A DNA stretch of 51,484 nt from Pseudomonadota bacterium (GTDB lineage Bacteria; Pseudomonadota; Alphaproteobacteria; Rickettsiales; UBA1997). The position numbers and the translations under genes are program-made. Numbering within the stretch: the first letter of the stretch is position 1; every line of letters starts with the position of its first letter. The stretch spans positions 1 to 51,484 of the forward strand of contig JAGWWH010000008.1 in the NCBI GenBank assembly GCA_018970485.1. Direction: 5' to 3'. The notes under the pieces were generated by a model, which made no database searches, was not told where the DNA came from, and was given only the letters and a program-made list of their open reading frames with translations. Positions 32,696-40,175 of the stretch are shown here, piece by piece.

Positions 32696-34141
32696 TTGGA
32701 CGGCACTCCTGGCTATTTGCACATTCACATTATTCGCAAAGACATTTTACAAAATTTGCCGACTCTTGATATTACAGGCGTCGGGAATGCAAAAGAATCT
32801 CAAACAATTTACCAGTGGGGAGCGCCTCTAGATAAAGATTTAGGAACGCGCCAACCAGTTGTTTCAATTGCCGATATAATTTCCTACGGCGACCTTGGTG
32901 CTGGATCGGCGGCAATCGGTGGTAATGAAGAAAATAGCAGTTTTGCTGGTGGTGGCGAAGTGTTTATTATCCCCTGTCTTGAAGGAATAAAAGCTTTCCG
33001 AGTCACTAAAGGACAAGGAGTATTCCCACTTCGATTAACTGACAAATGCTGGACCTGCGAAGTCAGCAATAGTAATGAAGGTATGATTATTCCCCTAACA
33101 ACAAAACAAGAAATTTCTGGACGCTTGGAATTGCTTAGAGCCTTGCAAGCAGCTCATCGCCAAGACAAAGATATGCCATTCATCGCACAATTTGATGCTC
33201 ATTTTGACAAAGAACATCTAGCGGTTCGCAGTAACGGAATTTGGCCAAATGACTCGGTTGAGCAGCGCGACATCAATCTATTTGATGCGACAACAAACGA
33301 TCCCGTCGGCGGCCATTTGCTTGGAGATAGCGACTCGGCGGGTGATCAAATATCTAAACACAGAGGCATCGCCCCATCTTCTGGGGCAAAAGTTTCATTA
33401 ACTTTGGAAGGTGTGTTGCGAATTAATCCAATTAAAAAACGCCTGATTGCACTTAAAGAAGATCCGCACCTATTTCGCGCGCCCTTGCTGCAAGAGGAAT
33501 TAGAAGTATCTCTGCGGCGCAAAGCAGAGAATCATCATCCAATTTTAATTAATGGTGGCGGAATTGCTGGAATTACAACGGCTCTGAAATTGGCAAGTTT
33601 GGGTATTCCCTCCACGATAATTGACAAACGTGAGCAGCTATTATCTGAAACCAGCGGATGCACACCAGCAAGGGTTGGGCATGGTTATCACTATCGCGAT
33701 TTACTGACAGCAAAGATTTATCTACAAAGCTCGATTACTTTTCTTAAAGAATATTGTCGTGACCCAGAAACAAGAGAGCGCTTGGTCATTGGCGTCAGTG
33801 CTGAAAATCCTGAACTTGATCGCGGTCTTTATTTTATTCGCAAAGATTCACAAGTTGAAGCAGACGAATTATTACAAACTTACAAGGGCATCAGAGAAGA
33901 ATATGAGAGACTAGTCGCGCTCGATCCCAGCAATAAAATTTTTGGCGAAGTTGAGGATTTTTTCCAAATTTTGAATTTAGAAGATTTTCGCGACACGGTC
34001 GATATCAGCAAGATGGCAGCTGTGATTCGCACACAAGAAAGGCTTCTCAACTGGCCAGAATTTAGCGCGAACTTGATTGAAAAACTAAATTCATATCAAC
34101 GGCAAGGTTCTAAAAGCTGGGAACCCAAACCACTCAACTAA
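32696..34141 (+). CDS. FAD-dependent oxidoreductase-like protein, probably incomplete
   Basis: 481 residues from TTG. The N-terminal half (1-280) matches no family I know; it has GDLGAGSAAIGGNEENSS, DKCWTCEVSNSNEG and AQFDAHFDKEHLAV. A Rossmann FAD-binding motif, ILINGGGIAGITTALKLASL followed by the acidic end of strand 2 (TIIDKR), begins about residue 285, with SGCTPARVGHGYHYRDLLTAK after it, as in DAO-type amine oxidases. The protein then stops at about 200 residues past the motif, shorter than complete enzymes. With no good start codon and an abrupt end it may be a decaying gene. It sits beside the LRR gene in what looks like an accessory island. Confidence 0.6.
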   Translation: MDGTPGYLHIHIIRKDILQNLPTLDITGVGNAKESQTIYQWGAPLDKDLGTRQPVVSIADIISYGDLGAGSAAIGGNEENSSFAGGGEVFIIPCLEGIKAFRVTKGQGVFPLRLTDKCWTCEVSNSNEGMIIPLTTKQEISGRLELLRALQAAHRQDKDMPFIAQFDAHFDKEHLAVRSNGIWPNDSVEQRDINLFDATTNDPVGGHLLGDSDSAGDQISKHRGIAPSSGAKVSLTLEGVLRINPIKKRLIALKEDPHLFRAPLLQEELEVSLRRKAENHHPILINGGGIAGITTALKLASLGIPSTIIDKREQLLSETSGCTPARVGHGYHYRDLLTAKIYLQSSITFLKEYCRDPETRERLVIGVSAENPELDRGLYFIRKDSQVEADELLQTYKGIREEYERLVALDPSNKIFGEVEDFFQILNLEDFRDTVDISKMAAVIRTQERLLNWPEFSANLIEKLNSYQRQGSKSWEPKPLN

Positions 34142-34386
34142 CAACTCACAAGCCGATAAATTTTAGCAAATTGAATTTTCTGAACTGAAATTTTCTTGCT
34201 TAAAATTACCGGCGTTACTCCAGTCTTGATTCAAGGCCTACAGCAAAAGTTTGGGGGATTTTTTTATTCTATTAGCTCACATTCTGTTTCAAAAGTGAGT
34301 TAGAGATTGGAGATTTTTGGTTAAATTTTGAAATCTGTTAAACCAAGTAAGAACAATTAAAATCAACGATAAATAAAGGATAAAAT

Positions 34387-35484
34387 ATGCCAATTCCTCA
34401 AGAAATTTTACATAGAATTCAGAATAATGATTCGTCTCTGACAAGTCTTGATCTCAGGAAGAGCCAAATCGGAGGTGAAGAAGCCCGAGCTCTAGCAACC
34501 GGACTTCAGGGGAATACCGCCGTGACAAGTATTAATCTCCTGCATAACCAAATCGGACCCGAAGGAGCCCAAGCCTTAGCAACCGTACTTGAGAGAAATA
34601 CAACACTGAAATATCTTAATCTCGCGGGTAACCAAATCGGAGACATAGGAGCCCAAGCCATAGCAGATGTATCTCGGGGTACAGCCCTGGAAACCCTTTG
34701 TCTCACTGGTAACCAAATCGGAGACGTAGGAGCCCAAGCCCTAGCAGCCGCACTTGAGAGGAATACAACTCTGAAAACTCTTGTTCTCGCGGTGGGCACA
34801 ATCGGAGACGTAGGAGCCCAGGCCCTAGCAACCGCACTTCGAGAAAATAGAACCCTGACCATTCTTGGTCTCGAGGGTAACCGAATCGGAGACGCAGGAG
34901 CCCAAGCCCTAGCGGGGGGACTTTGGTTTAATACAACCCTGACAAGTCTTAATCTCTCGGTTGGCAACGATATAGAAGTCGGAAAAGCGATTCAAAGATT
35001 ACTGGAAAGAAACAAAGGGCATTTAGGGGAGGTAGGTCTTTCCGATCTTTTTATGTATAAAGCGGTTACGAAGGATATAATAAACAACAAAGAATCACGC
35101 CTATCAAGACTTGATGATGAAACACTTAAGAGAATTACTTCCTATCTTACTGTGCGCGATATCCCTCAAACACAAGGAGGGAGAGGCCCTATAGGAGCCA
35201 CAACAAATGATGTTGAGGGTGAAGAGGAGTCTAAAGCAACGGAAGAACTACAGCCAACAGCGCTTACAACTAGAACACAAGCACAGCAACCAGAGTTATT
35301 GAGAGAAACTGTCTCGACTCCTATTCCTAATCAAAATTCGACAACTACTGCTGAGATTGAAGGGGAGCCTCAAATAACAGAAGGGTTAAATACAGCGCCA
35401 CCAACAAACACATCCACCAGAAACACTAATCAACTTCAGCAATCAGGACGATGTCTACCAAAAGGATCCTGTACAATTTCTTAA
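34387..35484 (+). CDS. RI-type leucine-rich-repeat protein with C-terminal CaaX box
   Basis: 365 residues. Six ribonuclease-inhibitor-type repeats of 27-28 residues (about 18-185, consensus LxxLxLxxNQIGDxGAQALAxALxxNTT) plus a partial cap. A helical segment at 238-258 (SRLDDETLKRITSYLTVRD) resembles an F-box-like or PRANC-like helix pair. A disordered Thr/Glu/Gln-rich region follows, and the protein ends RCLPKGSCTIS: Cys362-Thr-Ile-Ser is a CaaX box with a second Cys at 356, as in Ras proteins. There is no signal peptide. ATG 34387 follows AAAGGA at a good distance. Eukaryote-like repeat plus prenylation motif points to a secreted effector; that is inference. Confidence 0.85.
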   Translation: MPIPQEILHRIQNNDSSLTSLDLRKSQIGGEEARALATGLQGNTAVTSINLLHNQIGPEGAQALATVLERNTTLKYLNLAGNQIGDIGAQAIADVSRGTALETLCLTGNQIGDVGAQALAAALERNTTLKTLVLAVGTIGDVGAQALATALRENRTLTILGLEGNRIGDAGAQALAGGLWFNTTLTSLNLSVGNDIEVGKAIQRLLERNKGHLGEVGLSDLFMYKAVTKDIINNKESRLSRLDDETLKRITSYLTVRDIPQTQGGRGPIGATTNDVEGEEESKATEELQPTALTTRTQAQQPELLRETVSTPIPNQNSTTTAEIEGEPQITEGLNTAPPTNTSTRNTNQLQQSGRCLPKGSCTIS

Positions 35485-35812
35485 CTAGTTTACTGACACG
35501 ACAAGATCTCTCTTCGAATTAATTAAGAAAAATTACTGATCGAGAGACCGCTACCGCCCAACTAAACCCCTAACAGCCAGTAAGCCTCGTTAGATTCAGT
35601 TTCTTGATTTTTGTAATTCAATTTTACGAAGTTGTTTAGATTCCGGGTTCTCTCGAGCAGAGATGAGTTAAAATCGACTAATTCGTAGAAACTAGTGTAG
35701 CCTTCAGACTTAGAAAGAACTGGCCACAGCGACCATTAATAAAAAGGGAACAATTCAGAAAAGTTAAAGAATTTTGGGTGAGGTTTTGGGGTGGGTTTGC
35801 TACAGCGTCATC
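35485..35812. other. gene-free stretch after the LRR gene
   Basis: 328 bases between the LRR gene and the convergent G1P dehydrogenase gene. I see no ORF, tRNA or strong terminator. Imperfect inverted segments (GATCTCTC near 35503 and GATCGAGAGA near 35538) are present but pair poorly. Nothing else could be supported. Confidence 0.5.
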
Positions 35813-36898
35813 CTACAAATCTAAGCAGGTAAAACGATTACGAATAAATTTTGCATTCGCTACGCATTCTTGATATTGCTCACTTGAAAGCCCTAAAGAT
35901 CGGGGCGAGATCTTGATTTTAAAATGTGAAAAAATTTCTTTTAAAAGCGACTCATCGAGATGAATTTTTTGCAATTCTTGTTTTAGCTTTGGCCAATCGA
36001 ACTTTTTGGGCTTTAGAAGCTGTTTTTGCCTATATTCTGCTACGCATTGCTGTGTAATTTCTTTAGGAAAGAAGTTTTGTTCAAACTTTTGAGGCCAATC
36101 TTCACTAATAAATAATCTTAATTTGGGTCTCTGTAGTATCTCTTTTTGAACTCTCGCACTGGTCAAAGTGGTTACCGCGATAACCTCCCCATGCAATTTT
36201 TTTTCAGCTATTTTTGGATATTTCATCTCAATTGCGTGGGCAATTAGATGCTCAGATTGACTAGCTGGATATGATCCTCCAGCCATTGTCATGCCCTCAC
36301 CCGAAAGCAACAAGATCTCAATCAATAGTTTTAGAAATTCTTCGTCACGTAGAGAAAAGTTACGAAAATTTTGAACAAAAAATGTCATTCTCTCAACCAA
36401 AAGATTGAAAGGTTTCTTGCTAAATTTTGTTCCCAATAACTTGTGAGATAAATACCAATCAAACCAACAAGAGTAAAAACACAAAGAGTCTCCGATTCCC
36501 GCCTTTATTAAGTCCAATGGCGCTGATTTCAAAATTCTCATATCACAAAAAACCGCTTCTGGCAATGTTGCTGGTAAGGTTTTTTTGTGCCCAGAAATAG
36601 TAATCGAAGCATTTTTTGACAAATATCCGTTCATCGAAGGAGCTGAAGCAAAAATGGAGTAAGGAATATTTTTTTGTAGAGAGGTGAATTTGCACAGATC
36701 GTTGATAGTGCCACTTCCAAGGGCTAAAATAAAATCGCATCCTGTTGTTGCTACAGAGATTTTTTTTAGATTTTTTTCGTCAGCCTTGGGATTGGTCAGA
36801 AAAAGATTTTTTGCGTTACTTATCAAAAAACTTTCGGGAAAAAATTTTTGACAATTTTGCCAAATTTTTCTGTCAGTAACGAATAGGGTTTTTGTCAT
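35813..36898 (-). CDS. sn-glycerol-1-phosphate dehydrogenase-like protein
   Basis: Iron/zinc-dependent alcohol dehydrogenase-fold protein of the G1PDH/AraM branch. FILALGSGTINDLCKFTS is the nucleotide-binding GxGTxNDxxK motif; SIFASAPSMNGYLSKNASI and GHKKTLPATLPEAVFCD are characteristic of G1PDH, and KAGIGDSLCFYS contains the metal-binding Asp. Two later His residues that complete the metal site appear in SEHLIAHAIEM and KLHGEVIAV. Length 361 is typical. Known members make glycerol-1-phosphate, the archaeal lipid backbone, or in Bacillus heptaprenylglyceryl phosphate. Such a gene is unusual in this type of bacterium. Confidence 0.85.
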   Translation of the reverse strand: MTKTLFVTDRKIWQNCQKFFPESFLISNAKNLFLTNPKADEKNLKKISVATTGCDFILALGSGTINDLCKFTSLQKNIPYSIFASAPSMNGYLSKNASITISGHKKTLPATLPEAVFCDMRILKSAPLDLIKAGIGDSLCFYSCWFDWYLSHKLLGTKFSKKPFNLLVERMTFFVQNFRNFSLRDEEFLKLLIEILLLSGEGMTMAGGSYPASQSEHLIAHAIEMKYPKIAEKKLHGEVIAVTTLTSARVQKEILQRPKLRLFISEDWPQKFEQNFFPKEITQQCVAEYRQKQLLKPKKFDWPKLKQELQKIHLDESLLKEIFSHFKIKISPRSLGLSSEQYQECVANAKFIRNRFTCLDL

Positions 36899-36977
36899 TT
36901 AGGATCTTGTCGAATAAAATCAGCTTTCTACTTTGCGCCGCTCACTTAGACGGCTCTTCCAAATTAAATTTCAAGCA

Positions 36978-37322
36978 ATGGAAAATCTCCAGTTATTCCT
37001 CCTAGTTCTGCAAGTAGTTATTGCGCTTGTGATGATTATTTTGGTATTAATGCAAAAATCTGACGGCGACTCTTTGAGTGGAATTGGTGGTGGATCAGGT
37101 GGTATGAACTCAGCAATTTCAAGCAAGGCTACCGCAAATGCACTTAGCAAAATCACCATGATTTTAGCGGGTATTTTTATGATTAATTGTCTAGTTCTTG
37201 CTTCACTTTCCAACGCCCCCAATAACGCGGTCAAAAAGGATTTAGAAGCAATCATTGAGCAACAAGAAAACAATCCAGAATCTACCACGAAAAAAGCTCC
37301 TTCGGTTCCTCCTGTTCAGTAA
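36978..37322 (+). CDS. secG: preprotein translocase subunit SecG
   Basis: Small subunit of the SecYEG channel. Two transmembrane helices enclose the conserved cytoplasmic loop: LQVVIALVMIILVLMQKSDG, then GIGGGSGGMNSAISSKATANALSKIT and the second helix. ATG 36978 (MENLQLF) is chosen over an upstream start adding 15 basic residues. 114 residues with a Pro/Gln-rich tail. gcvT begins 12 bases later; tpiA, the usual upstream neighbour, is absent. Confidence 0.93.
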   Translation: MENLQLFLLVLQVVIALVMIILVLMQKSDGDSLSGIGGGSGGMNSAISSKATANALSKITMILAGIFMINCLVLASLSNAPNNAVKKDLEAIIEQQENNPESTTKKAPSVPPVQ

Positions 37323-37334
37323 AAATCAGTAAAA

Positions 37335-38435
37335 ATGAAAGTTACCGCACTCAATGCAATGCACCGTGCACAAGGTGCGAAAATGGTTGAATTCGCCGGC
37401 TATGACATGCCAGTCCAATATCCAGAAGGAATGCTAAAAGAACATGAGTGGACACGCTCTGGAAACGTCGGAATTTTTGATGTTTCACACATGGGTCAAT
37501 TCATCGCTGAAGGCGCAGAAGTTGTAAAATTCTTATCTTACATCACTCCAACTGATTTCTCTCTAAGTACTCCAGCTCTAGCTAAATACACAGTTCTAAC
37601 CAATCCAGAAGGTGGAATTATTGACGATCTAATCATCACCAAAATCACCGATACAAAATTTTTCATCGTGCTTAATGCTGGCTGTAAGGAAAAAGACGAA
37701 GCTTGGATTCGCAAAAATCTTCCAGCGGAGATTTCTTTTACTGAACTCTCTGATCGCTCTCTAATCGCCATTCAAGGCGGTAAAGCTGAAGAAGTTTTAA
37801 ATCGCTTTTTGGCTTCAGGAAATTTGGCTGAATTGCCTTACATGAATCTCGGCACTTACCAATTCAAAAATGGCGAAGAAGTTTTCGTCGGTCGCACTGG
37901 ATACACTGGCGAAGATGGTTTTGAGGTTTCAATCAAAAATTCTGCAGTGGTTCAATTCTGGCTAGACCTTTCTTCACAATCGGAAGTAAAACCAATCGGA
38001 CTCGGCGCTCGCGACTCACTTCGTTTGGAAATGGGTTACCCGCTTTACGGTCACGATTTAGACGACACAACTTCACCAGTTGAAGCTGCGATTGGTTGGG
38101 TTGTAAGCAAAAGCAATACTAGCTTCATCGGCGCAACTCGCGTTCTTAAAGAAAAAGTTGAAGGCGCAAAACGCAAAAGAATCGGCGTAAAATTGCTTGA
38201 TCGCGGCATTGCGCGCGAAGGCACTGAAATCAGAAAAGATGGAAAAAAAATTGGCGTATTAAGCTCTGGCGGCTTTTCGCCGAACCTCAAAGTTTCAATC
38301 GGTCAAGGCTATTTCGAAACAGCTTCAGCTAAAGTTGGTGATGCTGTAACAGCGGTAGTTAGAGATCGTGAGATCCCAGCAATTTTAACTTCGCCAGTGT
38401 TTGTCGAGGCAAAAACCAAATCGGTAAAAAAATAA
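37335..38435 (+). CDS. gcvT: aminomethyltransferase (glycine cleavage T protein)
   Basis: Transfers the aminomethyl carbon from the H-protein lipoyl arm to tetrahydrofolate. MVEFAGYDMPVQYPEGMLKEH, GIFDVSHMGQF, GGIIDDLIITK, RTGYTGEDGFEV and GARDSLRLEMGYPLYGHD are all canonical. Length 366 is typical. It shares its run with gcvH across a 94-base gap occupied by palindromic repeats. gcvP is not in the window. No glycine riboswitch fits the 12-base space upstream. The one-carbon units would feed MetF encoded nearby. Confidence 0.97.
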   Translation: MKVTALNAMHRAQGAKMVEFAGYDMPVQYPEGMLKEHEWTRSGNVGIFDVSHMGQFIAEGAEVVKFLSYITPTDFSLSTPALAKYTVLTNPEGGIIDDLIITKITDTKFFIVLNAGCKEKDEAWIRKNLPAEISFTELSDRSLIAIQGGKAEEVLNRFLASGNLAELPYMNLGTYQFKNGEEVFVGRTGYTGEDGFEVSIKNSAVVQFWLDLSSQSEVKPIGLGARDSLRLEMGYPLYGHDLDDTTSPVEAAIGWVVSKSNTSFIGATRVLKEKVEGAKRKRIGVKLLDRGIAREGTEIRKDGKKIGVLSSGGFSPNLKVSIGQGYFETASAKVGDAVTAVVRDREIPAILTSPVFVEAKTKSVKK

Positions 38436-38439
38436 TTCG

Positions 38440-38506
38440 GTCACCCTGAGCCTGTCGAAAGGTGGCTCATTAGACTCCCGTCATGCTTCGACAGGCTCAG
38501 CATGAC
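38440..38506. repeat. paired dispersed palindromes between gcvT and gcvH
   Basis: Two hairpins of the TCGACAAGCTCA family: GGTCACCCTGAGCCTGTCGA followed by AAGGTGGC (38440-38467, right arm damaged) and a perfect GTCATGCT...AGCATGAC at 38480-38506. The pair order and spacing mirror those at 48743-48800 in reverse order. Confidence 0.92.
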
Positions 38507-38529
38507 TCCGTTAAATAAATAATTAATTT

Positions 38530-38895
38530 ATGAAATTTACTAAAGATCACGAATGGATCAAAGTTGAAGGCGATGTCGCTACAATCGGAATCACTGACTA
38601 TGCTGCTGAAGCCCTAGGCGAATTGGTTTACGTAGAATTGCCTAAGGTTGGGAATAAATACAATAAACACGACACTTTTGCGGTTGTAGAATCTTCTAAG
38701 TCTGCAAGTGATGTTTATATTCCAGTTAGTGGTGAAGTTATCTCCTCAAATGACACCCTAACCTCTCAACCTGAATTGGTAAATAACTCAGCCTTTGAAA
38801 AAGGCTGGATCGCTAAAGTTAAGATGAGTAACCCATCCGAACTAAACGAAGCAATGGATGAAGCTGCTTACAAAGAATTCTTAAAGAATAGCTAA
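38530..38895 (+). CDS. gcvH: glycine cleavage system H protein
   Basis: Lipoylated shuttle of the glycine cleavage complex. FTKDHEWIKVEGDVATIGITDYAAEALGELV is the classical start, and the lipoyl Lys lies in VVESSKSASDVYIPVSGEV, followed by NDTLTSQPELVNNSAFEKGWIAKV. Length 121 is typical. It is followed by a GTCCGCCA hairpin and then a convergent porin gene. Confidence 0.97.
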   Translation: MKFTKDHEWIKVEGDVATIGITDYAAEALGELVYVELPKVGNKYNKHDTFAVVESSKSASDVYIPVSGEVISSNDTLTSQPELVNNSAFEKGWIAKVKMSNPSELNEAMDEAAYKEFLKNS

Positions 38896-38908
38896 AACAC
38901 CAAAAACT

Positions 38909-38946
38909 GTCCGCCATTTCTTATTTCTTGAGTAAGTTTGGCGGAC
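38909..38946 (+). terminator. weak stem-loop after gcvH
   Basis: GTCCGCCA (38909-38916) pairs with TGGCGGAC (38939-38946), with partly complementary sequence inside the 22-base loop. There is no T-run. It lies between convergent gcvH and the porin gene and may mark transcript ends or be a small dispersed repeat. Confidence 0.45.
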
Positions 38947-38975
38947 ACGACACCAAAACCTCTCTCACCCTCCCA

Positions 38976-40088
38976 CTAAAATTTGTAAAGATAGCTCAGA
39001 GTAGTCCCGATTAAAGAACCCTTACTTCCATTCTCTTTGATATTAGCTCGGCTCAAATCGAGCGTTAAATTATTGGTAAATTTGTAACCAATCGAAAATT
39101 GTATTTGATGATCAGAGACATCATTTCCGGATCTCTGCCGCTGCTTAATTTCTCTTGTCACTACTGAAGCGCTGGCAATCCATCCGCTATACTTGGCAAT
39201 CAGGGCTAGTGTTGTGTAACGAGCATCTCGTCCAGTTTCACCACCGAAATCTTTAATATTCACAAACTCCATAAGCGGAATCAAAGAGGTATCGCGAGTG
39301 ATTTTATAAAGATATTCTGATCCAACCACGTGAGCCACTTCGCGCGAACGACCCTCAACTTTTCCCACGGCAAGGTTGCGATATCCAAAGTTGTAAAACC
39401 AATTTTCGATCCCAATAAAATTCTTTCCTTCCATCGAAAGAGAGTAAGAGGACATGGCTCCACCATTACCAGCAATCCCTCTGTTATTACTAGCAGCTCC
39501 CCTTTTATTGATGGTGCTATTGCTAAGGCCGGTGGTGTCATTCATAAAAGTATTGAAGGTAATTTGACTCCCCTCAAGTAAAGCTGTGATTCCGGCACCA
39601 AGCTTTTCTCTTAAGTTATAATCCTCGTTAAACTGTGAAGCGAACACTCCGATTCTTTTTGATTTTCGCCATGCTGTTCCAAATGTTGGATCAAATTTTC
39701 CGGCAACAAACCTCATATCTTCATTTTCAAAATGAGCTTTTAACTCTTCAACTATAAGGGCTTCTTGACCAATATTTAGCGGACTTCTGTCTGATTGTAA
39801 AAAAGTTCTGTATCTTTCTGGATAGCTAGAATCACGAGTGGTTAAGACGTTATTTGGTTGTAAGCGCCACTGAGTTTTTGCTGACCAATTTCGATTAAAA
39901 TTTAACGAGATATTTGGCTCGATATAAATAAAGGCATTATTGGCACGAACACCATCTTTCTCGCTAGATATAACTCGATCTGCCTGTGTTTGAAACAAAA
40001 CATCTCCGGTAATACTTGGAAAGCTTTTAGGAGCCTCAGCATATGCCAAACTTGGAAGTAGTGAAAAGAAAATAAAAAATTTTTTCAT
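38976..40088 (-). CDS. porin-like outer-membrane beta-barrel protein
   Basis: A signal peptide (MKKFFIFFSLLPSLAYA) is followed by about 350 residues of alternating amphipathic strands rich in Asn, Ser, Tyr and Gly, for example AFIYIEPNISLNFNRNWSA, FVAGKFDPTFGTAWRK and IQFSIGYKFTNNLTLDLS. It ends in LSYLYKF; a C-terminal Phe in this pattern is the signal for BAM-dependent insertion. No named family was recognised; substrate unknown. It is downstream of the histidine kinase on the same strand with an 87-base gap. Confidence 0.82.
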   Translation of the reverse strand: MKKFFIFFSLLPSLAYAEAPKSFPSITGDVLFQTQADRVISSEKDGVRANNAFIYIEPNISLNFNRNWSAKTQWRLQPNNVLTTRDSSYPERYRTFLQSDRSPLNIGQEALIVEELKAHFENEDMRFVAGKFDPTFGTAWRKSKRIGVFASQFNEDYNLREKLGAGITALLEGSQITFNTFMNDTTGLSNSTINKRGAASNNRGIAGNGGAMSSYSLSMEGKNFIGIENWFYNFGYRNLAVGKVEGRSREVAHVVGSEYLYKITRDTSLIPLMEFVNIKDFGGETGRDARYTTLALIAKYSGWIASASVVTREIKQRQRSGNDVSDHQIQFSIGYKFTNNLTLDLSRANIKENGSKGSLIGTTLSYLYKF

Positions 40089-40175
40089 GAAAAATTAGAT
40101 TTTGGATTTCTGATTTGTGGAGATCGCTGATTAATTCAAAATCAAAGATCTAATCGAAATAGATCAGAATATCGC

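Noticed and set aside
34506-34967. A 153-residue minus-strand ORF inside the LRR gene
   Set aside because: It is the antisense shadow of the 84-bp LRR units; its periodic repeats mirror the sense strand.
37323-37334. A glycine riboswitch in front of gcvT
   Set aside because: Only 12 bases separate secG from gcvT, with no room for an aptamer.
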